From Planctomycetia bacterium (GTDB lineage: Bacteria; Planctomycetota; Planctomycetia; Pirellulales; Thermoguttaceae), in assembly GCA_030527205.1 (NCBI GenBank), contig JAUNBG010000002.1, forward strand, positions 62,001 through 126,000: 64,000 nucleotides of DNA, given 5' to 3'. Position 1 is the first letter of the stretch, and every line of letters starts with the position of its first letter. The position numbers and the translations under genes were made by a program. Below the pieces are notes generated by a model, which worked only from the letters and a program-made list of their open reading frames with translations, was not told the DNA's origin and ran no database searches. Shown piece after piece: positions 1 to 8,437 of the stretch.

Positions 1-539
1 GTTTCAATTTGATTATTCTTTTTTTTATTTCTTTTTGACTTTGATTGAGAATTATGATCCTCGAGTTCCAAACTCGTTTCGTTTTTCGATCTGGATAATT
101 TCTTTAATTGTTTTTTATTCGAAAAATTTAAATTCGCCTGACTTTTCTGTTCGGAAGACCCTTTTTTTTCCTGATCAATTTGAGTTGTATTTGCAATGAT
201 TGATTGGACATTCTGATAATGTTCAATAAATTCTTTACTGCTCAATAATCGAGGCGTTTTTAAGGCTTCTTCTGTTTCCAATATCTTTTGGCGAGTTTTT
301 TTGGAAAATCCTTTTTTTTCGGACAAATTGACTTTTTCCGATTTTCCTATGATATAGACGTCGTCATAAATCAATTTGCCATTTTCTGGCTCTTCATCGG
401 CCTGACCCATCGAATCGTTTGAAGACCCGGCAAGATTTTTTCGATAATTTGCTCGATTTCGATGATATTCTTCAAACGAAAGTCGAGAAGTTTCTTTTGA
501 TTCTTCGGATTGTTTTTTAAAAGGTCGGAATTTTGCCAA
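1..539 (-). CDS. Hypothetical charged protein, N-terminal part (runs off the window)
   Basis: An open frame on the minus strand runs from a TTG at 539 to the window edge without a stop. The start is chosen because CAGGAG lies about 7 bases upstream of the TTG and no ATG is available nearby. The first ~179 residues begin LAKFRPFKKQ and are very rich in Lys, Glu, Ser, Asn and Gln, with no hydrophobic segment and no motif I recognise. A short more ordered stretch (LIYDDVYIIG, about residues 58-67) is the only part that looks like a folded core. The low-complexity basic/acidic composition suggests a disordered N-terminus of a longer protein. It is divergent from the transposase remnant to its right. 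Function unknown. Confidence 0.55.
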   Translation of the reverse strand, partial: MAKFRPFKKQSEESKETSRLSFEEYHRNRANYRKNLAGSSNDSMGQADEEPENGKLIYDDVYIIGKSEKVNLSEKKGFSKKTRQKILETEEALKTPRLLSSKEFIEHYQNVQSIIANTTQIDQEKKGSSEQKSQANLNFSNKKQLKKLSRSKNETSLELEDHNSQSKSKRNKKKNNQIE

Positions 540-942
540 AATAATACTCCTGATATTTAAGCCAGACGTTCTATAACCTATAAATAATAAGGCTCTTTGT
601 TTTGCGTTGTCCAACGTTACAATACAGAACAAGGGTTGACGCCAATATGAAATTCGGATATGATATATATTTCGTAAACTGACTGAAATTCCTGCCGGCA
701 AACGTTACGCATCGGACTTCAAAAACGTTCAGACGAACAATGGCATCCTTTTTTTAAAACTGCCTTTTAAAAAGGCAATGATCTTCAACAATAGACAAAA
801 TTCTGTTCAAACAGCAATCCAAAGCCGAAACGGGAACGAACTTCGACTTTGCGTAATTCGTCCATTGTTATTGGGTTTGCGAACATAAAATCAAAGGTTT
901 TTCAACAGTCTTGAGTTTAAAACATTAAACAATATTTCCAAA
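540..942. other. Intergenic gap with one dispersed-repeat copy
   Basis: No credible gene is seen. A short palindrome (TGCCTTTT/AAAAGGCA) lies near 760-778 next to a T-run, and could be a weak hairpin. The right end (861-925) is a copy of the 55-60 bp dispersed element listed separately. The rest is AT-rich and unassigned. Confidence 0.5.
861..925 (+). repeat. 55-60 bp dispersed intergenic element, copy a
   Basis: This matches a degenerate consensus: ATTGTTGYCGGGCTTGCGAA, a short A-rich spacer, AAATCAGGGTTTTTCAA, then CAGGCTTGAGTATAAAA. In this copy the parts read TTGTTATTGGGTTTGCGAAC, AAAATCAAAGGTTTTTCAAC and AGTCTTGAGTTTAAAA. Other copies lie at 1486-1545, 12373-12446, 12683-12738 (minus), 37883-37940, 39014-39070 (minus) and 57345-57410. 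This copy sits just upstream of the transposase remnant. Confidence 0.6.
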
Positions 943-1400
943 ATGCGTAAACAACATCTTGTTAAATTGACGGACAAACAACGTTTGGAATTATACCAAA
1001 CGATCAAAAAAACACAGGGGAGCCCTCGCAAAATCAAACGAGATCAAATTTTGCTCAAAACTGATATTATTGGTTTCAATTGGGTTGAAACCAAAATCGC
1101 AAAAACGTTTGACTGCAAATTTCAATTCGTTGAAAAAATTCGCAATCGTTTTAATGAGTTTGGGTTTGAGGCAGCTCTTCATGAAAGACAATATAAATCC
1201 GACTCGAAGAAAAATTCTCAACAGCGAACAAGAAGCAAAGATCATTGTTTTACGGAAAACCAGACCGCCTCAAGTTCATTCCCGTTGGTCTTTTCGTCTT
1301 CTTACGAAACGAGTTATTGAACTAAAAATTGTCGAATCCATAAGTTATCAACCCATTAAACGTCTTTTCAATCAAGAAAATCATAAAGGCCGTTCGTTAA
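943..1400 (+). pseudogene. IS630-type transposase remnant (frameshifted, truncated)
   Basis: The frame opening at 943 encodes a helix-turn-helix N-terminus ending GFEAALHERQ. Near 1180-1205 the homology moves to the next frame, which reads RRKILNSEQEAKIIVL, then HSRWSFRLLTKRVIEL and IVESISYQPIKRLF. Together these look like the N-terminal DNA-binding part of IS630-family transposases (HTH, linker, RWTLRLLA-type second helix bundle, VSHETVRR-type recognition helix). The catalytic DDE domain that should follow is absent, so the element cannot encode an active enzyme. Some IS630 relatives use programmed frameshifting, but the missing catalytic half argues for decay. Copies of the dispersed element lie on both sides (861-925 and 1486-1545) in the same orientation. 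The right boundary is approximate. Confidence 0.65.
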
Positions 1401-1485
1401 TTTGCTGCAAAAAACAATCATTGCCTCTTTTTCTTAAATTCAAACGAACAACGAAAGACAAGAAACTCAATCCGATCAACCCCCT

Positions 1486-1545
1486 GATTGTTGTCGGGCT
1501 TACGAAAACAAAATTCGGGGTTTTTAACGGGTTCGAGTAAAATAG
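1486..1545 (+). repeat. 55-60 bp dispersed intergenic element, copy b
   Basis: This reads ATTGTTGTCGGGCTTACGAA, an A-rich spacer, TTCGGGGTTTTTAACGG and GTTCGAGTAAAA, close to the consensus described for copy a. It lies downstream of the IS630 remnant and upstream of rimO. Confidence 0.6.
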
Positions 1546-1609
1546 TATCGAATTGAACGCCTCTCAAAATTTATTTTAAGACGAAACCGTCTTTGAAATA
1601 CGAAAAACG

Positions 1610-3274
1610 ATGTCAAAACAAAACTATTCCTATTCTTTTTCCTTGGTTTCTCTTGGTTGCCCCAAAAATCTGACCGACAGCGAAACGATGTCCGGAATGC
1701 TTATTCAGGCCGGATGGAATTTCAAAACAGAAATCATTGATTCTATTGATCTCATGATTATCAACAGCTGCGGTTTTTTGCAATCCGCAAGAGATGAAAC
1801 TTTTGAACAGATCGACATTTTTTCCGATCTTAAATCAAAAGGAATAATAAAGCGTCTTATTGTAACGGGTTGCGTTATCAATTCCAATGCAGAAAATCTC
1901 CAGAAACGTTTTTCTTTGGTCGACGCTTGGTTGAGTCCTTTCGATGAACATAAAATACAGGAAGTTGCCGACATTCTATTTTCCAGAATCAATAATCCAA
2001 AGAACAAAGACAACTCGCACCAAACATCAACCCTTCAAACTTCGCAAGCGAAAGACGACGACAATTCCAAACAGGAAACAGAAACGAACGTTCTTGAGAA
2101 AAACCTGGACAAAACGGAATGTTTGTTGCCTAACAATTCAAACAATTCACAAAATTTCAAATTATTGAACAATAATAATCTTCCCTTGTTTTATTTTCAT
2201 CCAGAGCGGCAATTAACGTTTAATGACTATTCGCGGCGACTTTTAACTGCTCCTCATATTGCTTATTTAAAAATTGCGGACGGTTGCGATCGTTTTTGTT
2301 CTTATTGTTCCATTCCTTCGATTCGCGGTCGATTTGTCAGCAAAACAAAGCAAAATATTCTTGACGAATCAAAACGGCTTGCCGATCAGGGAGTTCGCGA
2401 GCTTGTTTTGATTGCTCAAGAAACAACTTTTTGGGGAAAAGACCTTTACGGACAGCCAAAACTTGCGGAACTTCTTGCGCAACTTAAAGAAAATAATGAC
2501 TTCGACTGGATTCGCGTTCTGTATACATATCCGCTTTTTTTTAGTGACGAATTGATTTCCTTATTTAAATTGGAAGAAAAACCCATTTTCCAAAACAAAA
2601 AAGCTGAAAATATTCAAATATCGAACGCTGTTTCCCACAAAAATGAGAATCATGAATTATTAACCCGCAAAGAAGATCGGAAAACGTCTATTCTCCCATA
2701 TATTGACATTCCTCTTCAACATTGCAATGACCAAATCCTGAAGCATATGAACAGGCGAATTGGAAAATCAGAAACAGAAGAACTTTTAACTCGTTTGCGT
2801 GAAAAGATCAACGATTTAGTTCTTCGAACAACAATGATCGTCGGATTTCCCGGCGAAACGGAAGAAATCTTTATGGAATTGATTGCTTTCATGAAAAAAT
2901 GGAAGTTCGAAAGAGCCGGGATTTTTGAATTTTCTGCTGAAAAAGGGACTCCGGCTTTCGATATGAAACCTCATATTTCTCAAAACGTCAAGGCTCGACG
3001 TTATCGAACGATTTATCGATTGCAAGAAAATATTTCCAAGAATATCGCCCGATCTTGGACCGGAAAAATTCTCAATGTCCTTATTGATGATGTTGGTCGA
3101 AATGAAAGCGGAAATATCGTTTCCAATTTATTTCTCGGACGAACTTTTGCCGATTCCCCTGATATTGACCCGATCGTTTATATAACGGGCGAAAATTTAA
3201 AGCCTGGCGAACTTGTCCCTTGCGAAATTGTAACGTCGCATGACTTGGATTTGATCGCCGTTCCCGTTGAATAA
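1610..3274 (+). CDS. rimO: Ribosomal protein S12 methylthiotransferase RimO
   Basis: RimO is a two-cluster radical SAM enzyme that adds a methylthio group to a conserved Asp of ribosomal protein S12. The N-terminal UPF0004 domain has its three cluster cysteines (SLGCPKN, NSCGFL, VTGCV). The radical SAM triad is C226-x3-C230-x2-C233 followed by SIPSIRGRF, which is RimO-like rather than MiaB-like. A TRAM-like domain ends the protein (about 480-554). At 554 residues it is about 110 longer than usual. The excess is an Asn/Gln/Lys-rich insert between the two domains (about 127-190) and a second insert inside the SAM barrel (about 320-360). The catalytic parts look intact, so the enzyme is probably active. 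The gene stands alone and is followed by an AT-rich hairpin at 3340-3364. Confidence 0.93.
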   Translation: MSKQNYSYSFSLVSLGCPKNLTDSETMSGMLIQAGWNFKTEIIDSIDLMIINSCGFLQSARDETFEQIDIFSDLKSKGIIKRLIVTGCVINSNAENLQKRFSLVDAWLSPFDEHKIQEVADILFSRINNPKNKDNSHQTSTLQTSQAKDDDNSKQETETNVLEKNLDKTECLLPNNSNNSQNFKLLNNNNLPLFYFHPERQLTFNDYSRRLLTAPHIAYLKIADGCDRFCSYCSIPSIRGRFVSKTKQNILDESKRLADQGVRELVLIAQETTFWGKDLYGQPKLAELLAQLKENNDFDWIRVLYTYPLFFSDELISLFKLEEKPIFQNKKAENIQISNAVSHKNENHELLTRKEDRKTSILPYIDIPLQHCNDQILKHMNRRIGKSETEELLTRLREKINDLVLRTTMIVGFPGETEEIFMELIAFMKKWKFERAGIFEFSAEKGTPAFDMKPHISQNVKARRYRTIYRLQENISKNIARSWTGKILNVLIDDVGRNESGNIVSNLFLGRTFADSPDIDPIVYITGENLKPGELVPCEIVTSHDLDLIAVPVE

Positions 3275-3339
3275 AATATTATAATTGAATAAAACGTTGA
3301 AAAAATGGAAAATTTATACTGTTATCGCAAAGATCAATT

Positions 3340-3364
3340 AATAATCTTATATTAAGATTATTTT
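3340..3364 (+). terminator. AT-rich hairpin downstream of rimO
   Basis: A perfect 10-bp inverted repeat (AATAATCTTA / TAAGATTATT) with a 3-nt loop is followed by TT and C. It lies 65 bp after the rimO stop. The stem is weak because it is almost all A-T, so it may be a terminator or an operator-like palindrome for the next gene. Confidence 0.4.
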
Positions 3365-3590
3365 CGATTTTGCCTTCAAAAATCCTCTGTTATCAGATAC
3401 GAAAAGCAAAACGGGCTTCGAATAATTTGACGATCAGAAAATGTGAAGCGGAATTTCTGATTAATCCGATTAAAAATCCGACGAGATTTTGGGCTCGCAA
3501 ACCCGTAAACAAACGAATGAATACGGAAAGCGAAACAAACCAATCGCCCATTCTGACTTCAAAATCAACCATTTTAATAAAAGAGCGAAT

Positions 3591-4268
3591 ATGAATTCAA
3601 CAGAAACATCAAAAGAGCGCATTGTTCATGAAAAAATTTATTCCCTCGGGGAAGAAATTGCCAATTCGATAACGCATGGAATCGGAACCATTCTGGCTAT
3701 TGCGGCCCTTGTTTTGTTAATTAATCGAGCGGTTGCTCATGCTCCGGAAGGTTTTATCGTTCCCTATGTCGTTGGCTTTACAATTTATGGCGTTTCTTTA
3801 ATTGTTTTATATTCATGTTCGACCCTTTATCATGCTTTTGTCCCTTCAACAACCAAAAAAGTCTTTGCGATTCTGGATCATTCCGCGATTTATATTTTAA
3901 TCGCAGGAACTTATACAGCGCTCTGTCTTTCCGTTCTTTATGGAACGCTTGGCTGGGTCCTTTTTGGAATTATCTGGTTTTTGGCAACGTTGGGAATCGT
4001 TTTTTATGCAATTTATCAAAACAGAGTTAAATGGATGTCATTTGCCCTTTATTTATTAATGGGTTGGCTTGTTCTTTTCGCCTGGAAACCGCTTTATGAC
4101 TCTCTTTCCGCTCTTTCCTTAAATCTGTTGTTTTTGGGAGGAATTGCGTATACGCTGGGTTGTATTTTCTTCCTTATGAAGAAAATTCCCTGGATGCATT
4201 CCGTTTGGCATTTATTTGTGCTTGCAGGAAGCATTTTGCATTTCTTTTCGATTTATTTTGCCATTTGA
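3591..4268 (+). CDS. Hemolysin III / PAQR-type membrane protein
   Basis: This is a 225-residue polytopic membrane protein with about seven hydrophobic segments. Family marks are SITHGIGT near the N-terminus, STLYHAF, HSAIYILIAGTYT, and a C-terminal WHLFVLAGSILHFFSIYF with the conserved histidines of the hemolysin III / YqfA (PAQR-like) family. These His residues are thought to bind a metal in the membrane. The ATG at 3591 is chosen because the protein from there has the family length; upstream in-frame codons give an unrelated polar extension. Members are often annotated as hemolysins, but a lytic role is doubtful, and a membrane-lipid homeostasis or hydrolase role is more plausible. It is convergent with the AnmK-like gene. 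Confidence 0.88.
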   Translation: MNSTETSKERIVHEKIYSLGEEIANSITHGIGTILAIAALVLLINRAVAHAPEGFIVPYVVGFTIYGVSLIVLYSCSTLYHAFVPSTTKKVFAILDHSAIYILIAGTYTALCLSVLYGTLGWVLFGIIWFLATLGIVFYAIYQNRVKWMSFALYLLMGWLVLFAWKPLYDSLSALSLNLLFLGGIAYTLGCIFFLMKKIPWMHSVWHLFVLAGSILHFFSIYFAI

Positions 4269-4503
4269 TCCTTAATGTTTTCCAGCTTTCTTTTTGATCC
4301 TTTTGACCCCAATCCAAGACGCTGTCGATTTTTGACAACTCTCTTTTGTTTCTCTGGGATTGGTCAGTCAAACGATTGAAAATACTCCAGATCGTTCGGT
4401 TCGAAATTCTGTCAGTAACGAACCGATTACGAAAAAACGAAGAACTCTCTCGCCCATTCCGGCTTTGAAATGAATCAGTCGGCAAATTTTAGACTTTTGT
4501 CCA

Positions 4504-5922
4504 TTAATCATTTCGTCCGTCATTTTTGAGCTGTTTTTCGCCCGGCGTCAGTTTACCAAGAACAACCGCCTGTTTCGCTTGAGTTAAATGCGGAAGATTC
4601 ATATCCATTTGACATTGAAAAAGAACCCCTGACATTGCTGCTGCCATTGCATCAAAGGACTCTTCTGGAAATTGCAATGACTCAAGCAATTCGATTCTTT
4701 GCGGATGAAGCAGCATAGAAAGCCGGTTAAAAAGAAGACCATTTTGCTTGGCTTTCCCTGTTATAATGATATTGAAAGAGTCCGAAGAAAATGAGCTTGT
4801 TTTGATTTGGCGAACAAGCGTTTCCGCAATCCAATGAACGCAAGAGCAAAGCATATCCGAAAGCGACCATTGATTCTTTTGAACCAGTTGATCGATTTGA
4901 TATAAAAATGGATAGATTGTATTATTGGGCGAAAGAAATAAAGAACTATAATCAATCGAAGTCATTTTTTCGATTTGAAGAAATATTTGATGCCATTGTT
5001 GAACCAATTCGGGAATGCAACGTCCTTGAACGGAAAGGCGCCCGCCAACGTCAATCAGGCTTTTTCCGCGACTTATCTGTTCTGTAAAGAAATTAATCAT
5101 ATTTCCGCAGGGAATTTCGGCGCTGCAAACGACATTATTCCAAGGCGAATCGCCTTTTGAATTCGGAATATAAATCATTCGGGCCGTTTGTCCCAAATCT
5201 ATCAAAAGACGATTTTGTTCGGAATGATTCAAATAAATCCAATAGGGGAAAGGATAAAGAGGTCGTCCTTGACCTGAAACAGCAACATCCTTGTCGGGTA
5301 ACGCGTTTAAAATATTCAAACCTGTTTTGACAGCCAGAAACGAAGAATCGCAAAGTTCCCGTTGAGTTATTCCCCAAGTTGTATCGACTTGAATTCCTGG
5401 ATCCGTAACGGTTAAAAGAATAACGTTTTCTCGAGCAATTCCGGAATAGGCAAACAGTTCTTCAATCGCTTCTTCAGCAACAGAAGTCAACATAATTTTG
5501 AGAGTTTCCATTTCTCGCAACAGATTATCAACATCGGGAAAAACGACGTTCTTTGTTGCTGTATCGATTTTGACTTCGGATTGAGAATGATTTCCCCCTT
5601 GAGAAAAAGAGTTCTTGTCATCAACGGATCGTTGAATTTGGTTCGTTTCAGTCCTCGAATCTGACGTTAACATACTCCATTGAGTCAAACGTCGAGGCTC
5701 CTCCATGAATCGTCGCTGAATTGCTTCAAAAGCAGAAGAAATTTCGATGGGAAGATCAAAACTCATATTTTTTTGAAGTATAACCGGCGAATCGGCCTGG
5801 CATCCTTCCAAACCGATAAGAGCCGTCTCAATGCGGCGACAATCTGAATTGATATGCAATCCTGCGAACCAATTATTGATCTGATATTCATTCGGACGTT
5901 CATGACGAAAAGGAAAAAACAT
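4504..5922 (-). CDS. AnmK-like (anhydro-N-acetylmuramic acid kinase family) protein, probably altered active site
   Basis: The fold is recognised from DVAVSGQGRPLYPFP (AnmK: DVALGGQGAPLVPAF), LLIDLGQTARMIYIP (LNIGGIANVT region), a GNMINFF / DVGGRLSVQG segment, and FNIIITGKAKQNGLLFNRL near the C-terminus followed by AMAAAMSGVLF. AnmK phosphorylates 1,6-anhydroMurNAc in cell-wall recycling. Two hallmarks are missing: the N-terminal MSGTSxDG nucleotide motif is replaced by a GLHINSDCRR-type sequence, and the DFR catalytic Asp region reads LNALPDK. There is also a polar insert at about residues 75-130. Length is 472 against about 370 for typical AnmK. A diverged kinase or a non-catalytic homologue are both possible. 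The ATG start has GAGAGGAG upstream. Confidence 0.7.
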   Translation of the reverse strand: MFFPFRHERPNEYQINNWFAGLHINSDCRRIETALIGLEGCQADSPVILQKNMSFDLPIEISSAFEAIQRRFMEEPRRLTQWSMLTSDSRTETNQIQRSVDDKNSFSQGGNHSQSEVKIDTATKNVVFPDVDNLLREMETLKIMLTSVAEEAIEELFAYSGIARENVILLTVTDPGIQVDTTWGITQRELCDSSFLAVKTGLNILNALPDKDVAVSGQGRPLYPFPYWIYLNHSEQNRLLIDLGQTARMIYIPNSKGDSPWNNVVCSAEIPCGNMINFFTEQISRGKSLIDVGGRLSVQGRCIPELVQQWHQIFLQIEKMTSIDYSSLFLSPNNTIYPFLYQIDQLVQKNQWSLSDMLCSCVHWIAETLVRQIKTSSFSSDSFNIIITGKAKQNGLLFNRLSMLLHPQRIELLESLQFPEESFDAMAAAMSGVLFQCQMDMNLPHLTQAKQAVVLGKLTPGEKQLKNDGRND

Positions 5923-6108
5923 TGTCTCGACTCCTCTCGACTTCCTTGCTCTTTAAAAGGGAACAAGCTCAAACGGCATCTTTTTATTCTTCATACCAAA
6001 ACACAATGAACGTCCGGCTTCGCCTTTTGCTATCCGTCCGTTCCCTTGTTGCTTTGCGAATACAACGTTCCGGAATTGATTAACTTGACAAAAAACGTCG
6101 TCGCTTCA

Positions 6109-7047
6109 TTAAAATTCAACAACGGTTGCCATCAAAGACGAATCCGAAGTCTTCTCATCGCAAAAAAGAGGAGTTGGCGTTTTGAATGACTCGCAGAATT
6201 CAGCGTCGGTTGCAAAAAGCGAGGTCTCAAAAACATTGGCGCTTTCGGACTCGTTTTCGACTTTTTGTTGATTGGAACAACGGGTCCTGGGTTCTTGAGC
6301 AACGCTCTTTTTGGTTTTTTGTTTTAAAATTCCCCGAATGAACTCATGAAAGATTTTTTGATCCAAAGCGGTTGCCGAAGCGGCTTCCGGATGAAATTGA
6401 GTTCCAAAAGCAAACCAGTCATCAGAAATTGATTCGATTCCTTCGATCACAAAATCGGGACATTTTGCTGTTGCCAAAAAGCCGGGAGCAACATCATCAA
6501 TGGCCATATGATGAATGCTGTTAACGCGAATTTCGTTATCGCCATAAACATGATCAAAGAGCGAATTTTTTTCGACTATTAAAGAATGTCGATGAAATGG
6601 ATCCATTGCGTCTCGATGCGGGAGCGCCTTGTTAAGATCTTCCGGAATATGAAGAAAAAGAGTTCCTCCTAAAGCAACATTCATAAGTTGCATTCCGGCT
6701 CCGATTCCGAAAAAAGGAAGACGACGTTCATAAACTCGAGCGAAAAGAGCTCGATCAAATTGTTCTCGACGCTCGGCCATCAAGCGAATAGAGGGATGAA
6801 GCATAAATCCGTCGTTTCGCGGATCAAGATCGGCTCCGCCAACCATAATAATCCCATCCAAAAGATCAAGAACCTGATCGATTTCCGAGACTTCCTGATA
6901 AGGGGGAATAATAATTGGAACGCCCCCTGCTTTGAGTACAGAATCATAATAACCAGAAAAAAGAAAACTGATCGCCGGCGCGGATGTTTTTTGAGAAGGT
7001 TTAAAATCCGCATTAATTCCGATGAGCGGCTTTGTTGTTGAGGCCAT
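6109..7047 (-). CDS. Class I glutamine amidotransferase-like protein (peptidase C26 / PuuD-like), nucleophile Cys absent
   Basis: The N-terminus PLIGINADFK, the GYYDSVLKAGGVPIIIPP segment, DGIIMVGGADLDPR and the C-terminal FGTQFHPEA match the gamma-glutamyl-GABA hydrolase (PuuD-like) branch of class I amidotransferases. These cleave gamma-glutamyl amides with a Cys-His-Glu triad. The His and Glu are present (FHPEA, about residues 216-221). The nucleophile elbow, normally G-I-C-x-G, reads GIGAG with Gly116 in the Cys position, so the usual hydrolysis is not expected. A 70-residue polar tail follows the domain. The ATG start is preceded by AGGAGAG. Either a non-enzymatic binding protein or a lineage variant with another mechanism. 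Confidence 0.78.
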   Translation of the reverse strand: MASTTKPLIGINADFKPSQKTSAPAISFLFSGYYDSVLKAGGVPIIIPPYQEVSEIDQVLDLLDGIIMVGGADLDPRNDGFMLHPSIRLMAERREQFDRALFARVYERRLPFFGIGAGMQLMNVALGGTLFLHIPEDLNKALPHRDAMDPFHRHSLIVEKNSLFDHVYGDNEIRVNSIHHMAIDDVAPGFLATAKCPDFVIEGIESISDDWFAFGTQFHPEAASATALDQKIFHEFIRGILKQKTKKSVAQEPRTRCSNQQKVENESESANVFETSLFATDAEFCESFKTPTPLFCDEKTSDSSLMATVVEF

Positions 7048-7897
7048 CTATCTCGCTCTCCTATCGAGATATGAAGACATTTGACCCTTTTTGTTGATAT
7101 TTCCGCTGTTTTTTATCCTTTCGACTTCAAGACAATATTAATATTATCGATTGGAATAATATTAATCAGCGCGAACCATTCATTTCTTCTTTAAAAAAGC
7201 AATGAATACTTCCATTTGTATTGAGTCGTTTATGCCTGATTTTCTTGAATATTGAACTGGCAATGTTTGGTCTGAAACAAATGTTGATAAACAAAGACAA
7301 TATCAGAAAATCATCTCGACATAATCGGATTATTATCGGAAATGCAATAGATCAAATAATTTATGCTTTTCTATTCTGTGACGGATTTGATTTTAAAATA
7401 AAATCGGCTTCCTTGATCTTTTGTCAATTATTATTTCGAACGTCATTGTTGCTTTCGTCATAAACAACAAATAATCCAAAACAACTTACAGATTTTCGGA
7501 CACCACTCCAAAACATTCTGCGATAAAGGAGAAGTTTTCATCCAACTCAATCGAGAGCATTGTCGATGAAAACCCAAATATTTTCTTTTCTTGCCAAACA
7601 CCAAATGAACAAAAAAGAAAAATGTCAGAATACAAAAAATAAGGAACTCGTATGGAAAAGGTTAGTTATTAAAAATAACAATAAAATCAATCCATCTAAA
7701 AAAGCATAAGTCTAAATATCTTGATTATTTATGTTTTCGGATCGTCAAATTCCGAAACCAGGAAATGCAAGCGTTTGATTAGAGTTTAACGACAAAAAAT
7801 TATTTTGCAAGCCTATTCTGACATCTTGTTAATTTTTTTATAAATCGACTAAATATAGAATGTTAGATCATTTCCCAAATTATATTTTTTCTTTATT
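7048..7897. other. 850-bp intergenic gap with two inverted repeats
   Basis: I see no credible gene; one short 80-codon frame at 7221-7463 has no protein-like features. A perfect 11-bp inverted repeat (ATTAATATTAT / ATAATATTAAT) lies at 7137-7147 and 7156-7166, upstream of the amidotransferase-like gene. Another (GTTTTCATC / GATGAAAAC) lies at 7534-7542 and 7565-7573. The rest is AT-rich. Confidence 0.5.
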
Positions 7898-8344
7898 TTA
7901 CCTAAACGACCGAACTTTTGGATCGATATTCGAATTAATCCAATTTTGCAGTTCATCCCAATTGACCGGAGGCAAATCTTTTTTATCCGGTCGAAGTTTT
8001 GAGGCGCCTTTGATAAAAACATGCTGAATTTCATCCGCTTTTTTGGTTGTATTCCAATGAATTAAAACTCGAATACATTTTTTAAGCGAGTTGGGAACGT
8101 CCATTTCGTGACCGCAGATCAAAGCGACATTTCCCCAACCGAGTTGACGCGCGGCCAAGGCAGGAAATTCAGCATTCAAATCGACCGTTGTTGTAAAAAT
8201 TGCGCTGGCAATATCTTCTGTATGAATATCATTTAAATGCATAATTAAAGCCAGAAGTTCCCGCGTTCCTCTTAATATTGCCTCGCTGCTATTCTCTTCA
8301 ACTGTTGTTGCCCCGCGAACCCCTCGACAATAAATATTGCTCAT
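7898..8344 (-). CDS. aroH: Chorismate mutase, AroH type
   Basis: This 148-residue protein converts chorismate to prephenate, the first step towards Phe and Tyr. The match to the monofunctional AroH fold is clear along its whole length: [14 protein letters not shown] at the N-terminus (active-site Arg), [14 protein letters not shown] (active-site Arg and the preceding Cys) and LRPDKKDLP. The usual Tyr in the HVYL segment is Phe here (HVFI). The C-terminus is about 20 residues longer than the Bacillus enzyme. The ATG start lacks a strong ribosome binding site. It is not next to other aromatic pathway genes; trpB lies 6.5 kb away on the other strand. A 110-bp repeat separates it from obg. Confidence 0.93.
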   Translation of the reverse strand: MSNIYCRGVRGATTVEENSSEAILRGTRELLALIMHLNDIHTEDIASAIFTTTVDLNAEFPALAARQLGWGNVALICGHEMDVPNSLKKCIRVLIHWNTTKKADEIQHVFIKGASKLRPDKKDLPPVNWDELQNWINSNIDPKVRSFR

Positions 8345-8437
8345 CGTTTATGCCTTCAAAGAAAAATTCCAATGTTTTAACGATTCCCCGTTCATAAAAA
8401 TCGATTTTCTTTTCATTCTTTCATATTTATAACTGAT

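Noticed and set aside
4340-4440. CGGTTCG ... CGAACCG inverted repeat between convergent genes as a terminator
   Set aside because: Only a 7-bp stem with a 15-nt loop and no clear T-run on either strand; too weak to annotate.
7221-7463. Open frame of 80 codons in the amidotransferase-aroH gap
   Set aside because: No ribosome site, no motif and AT-rich composition typical of the gap; likely chance.
7587-7710. Possible 34-codon lysine-rich small protein in the gap
   Set aside because: No ribosome site and composition equal to the surrounding AT-rich DNA.
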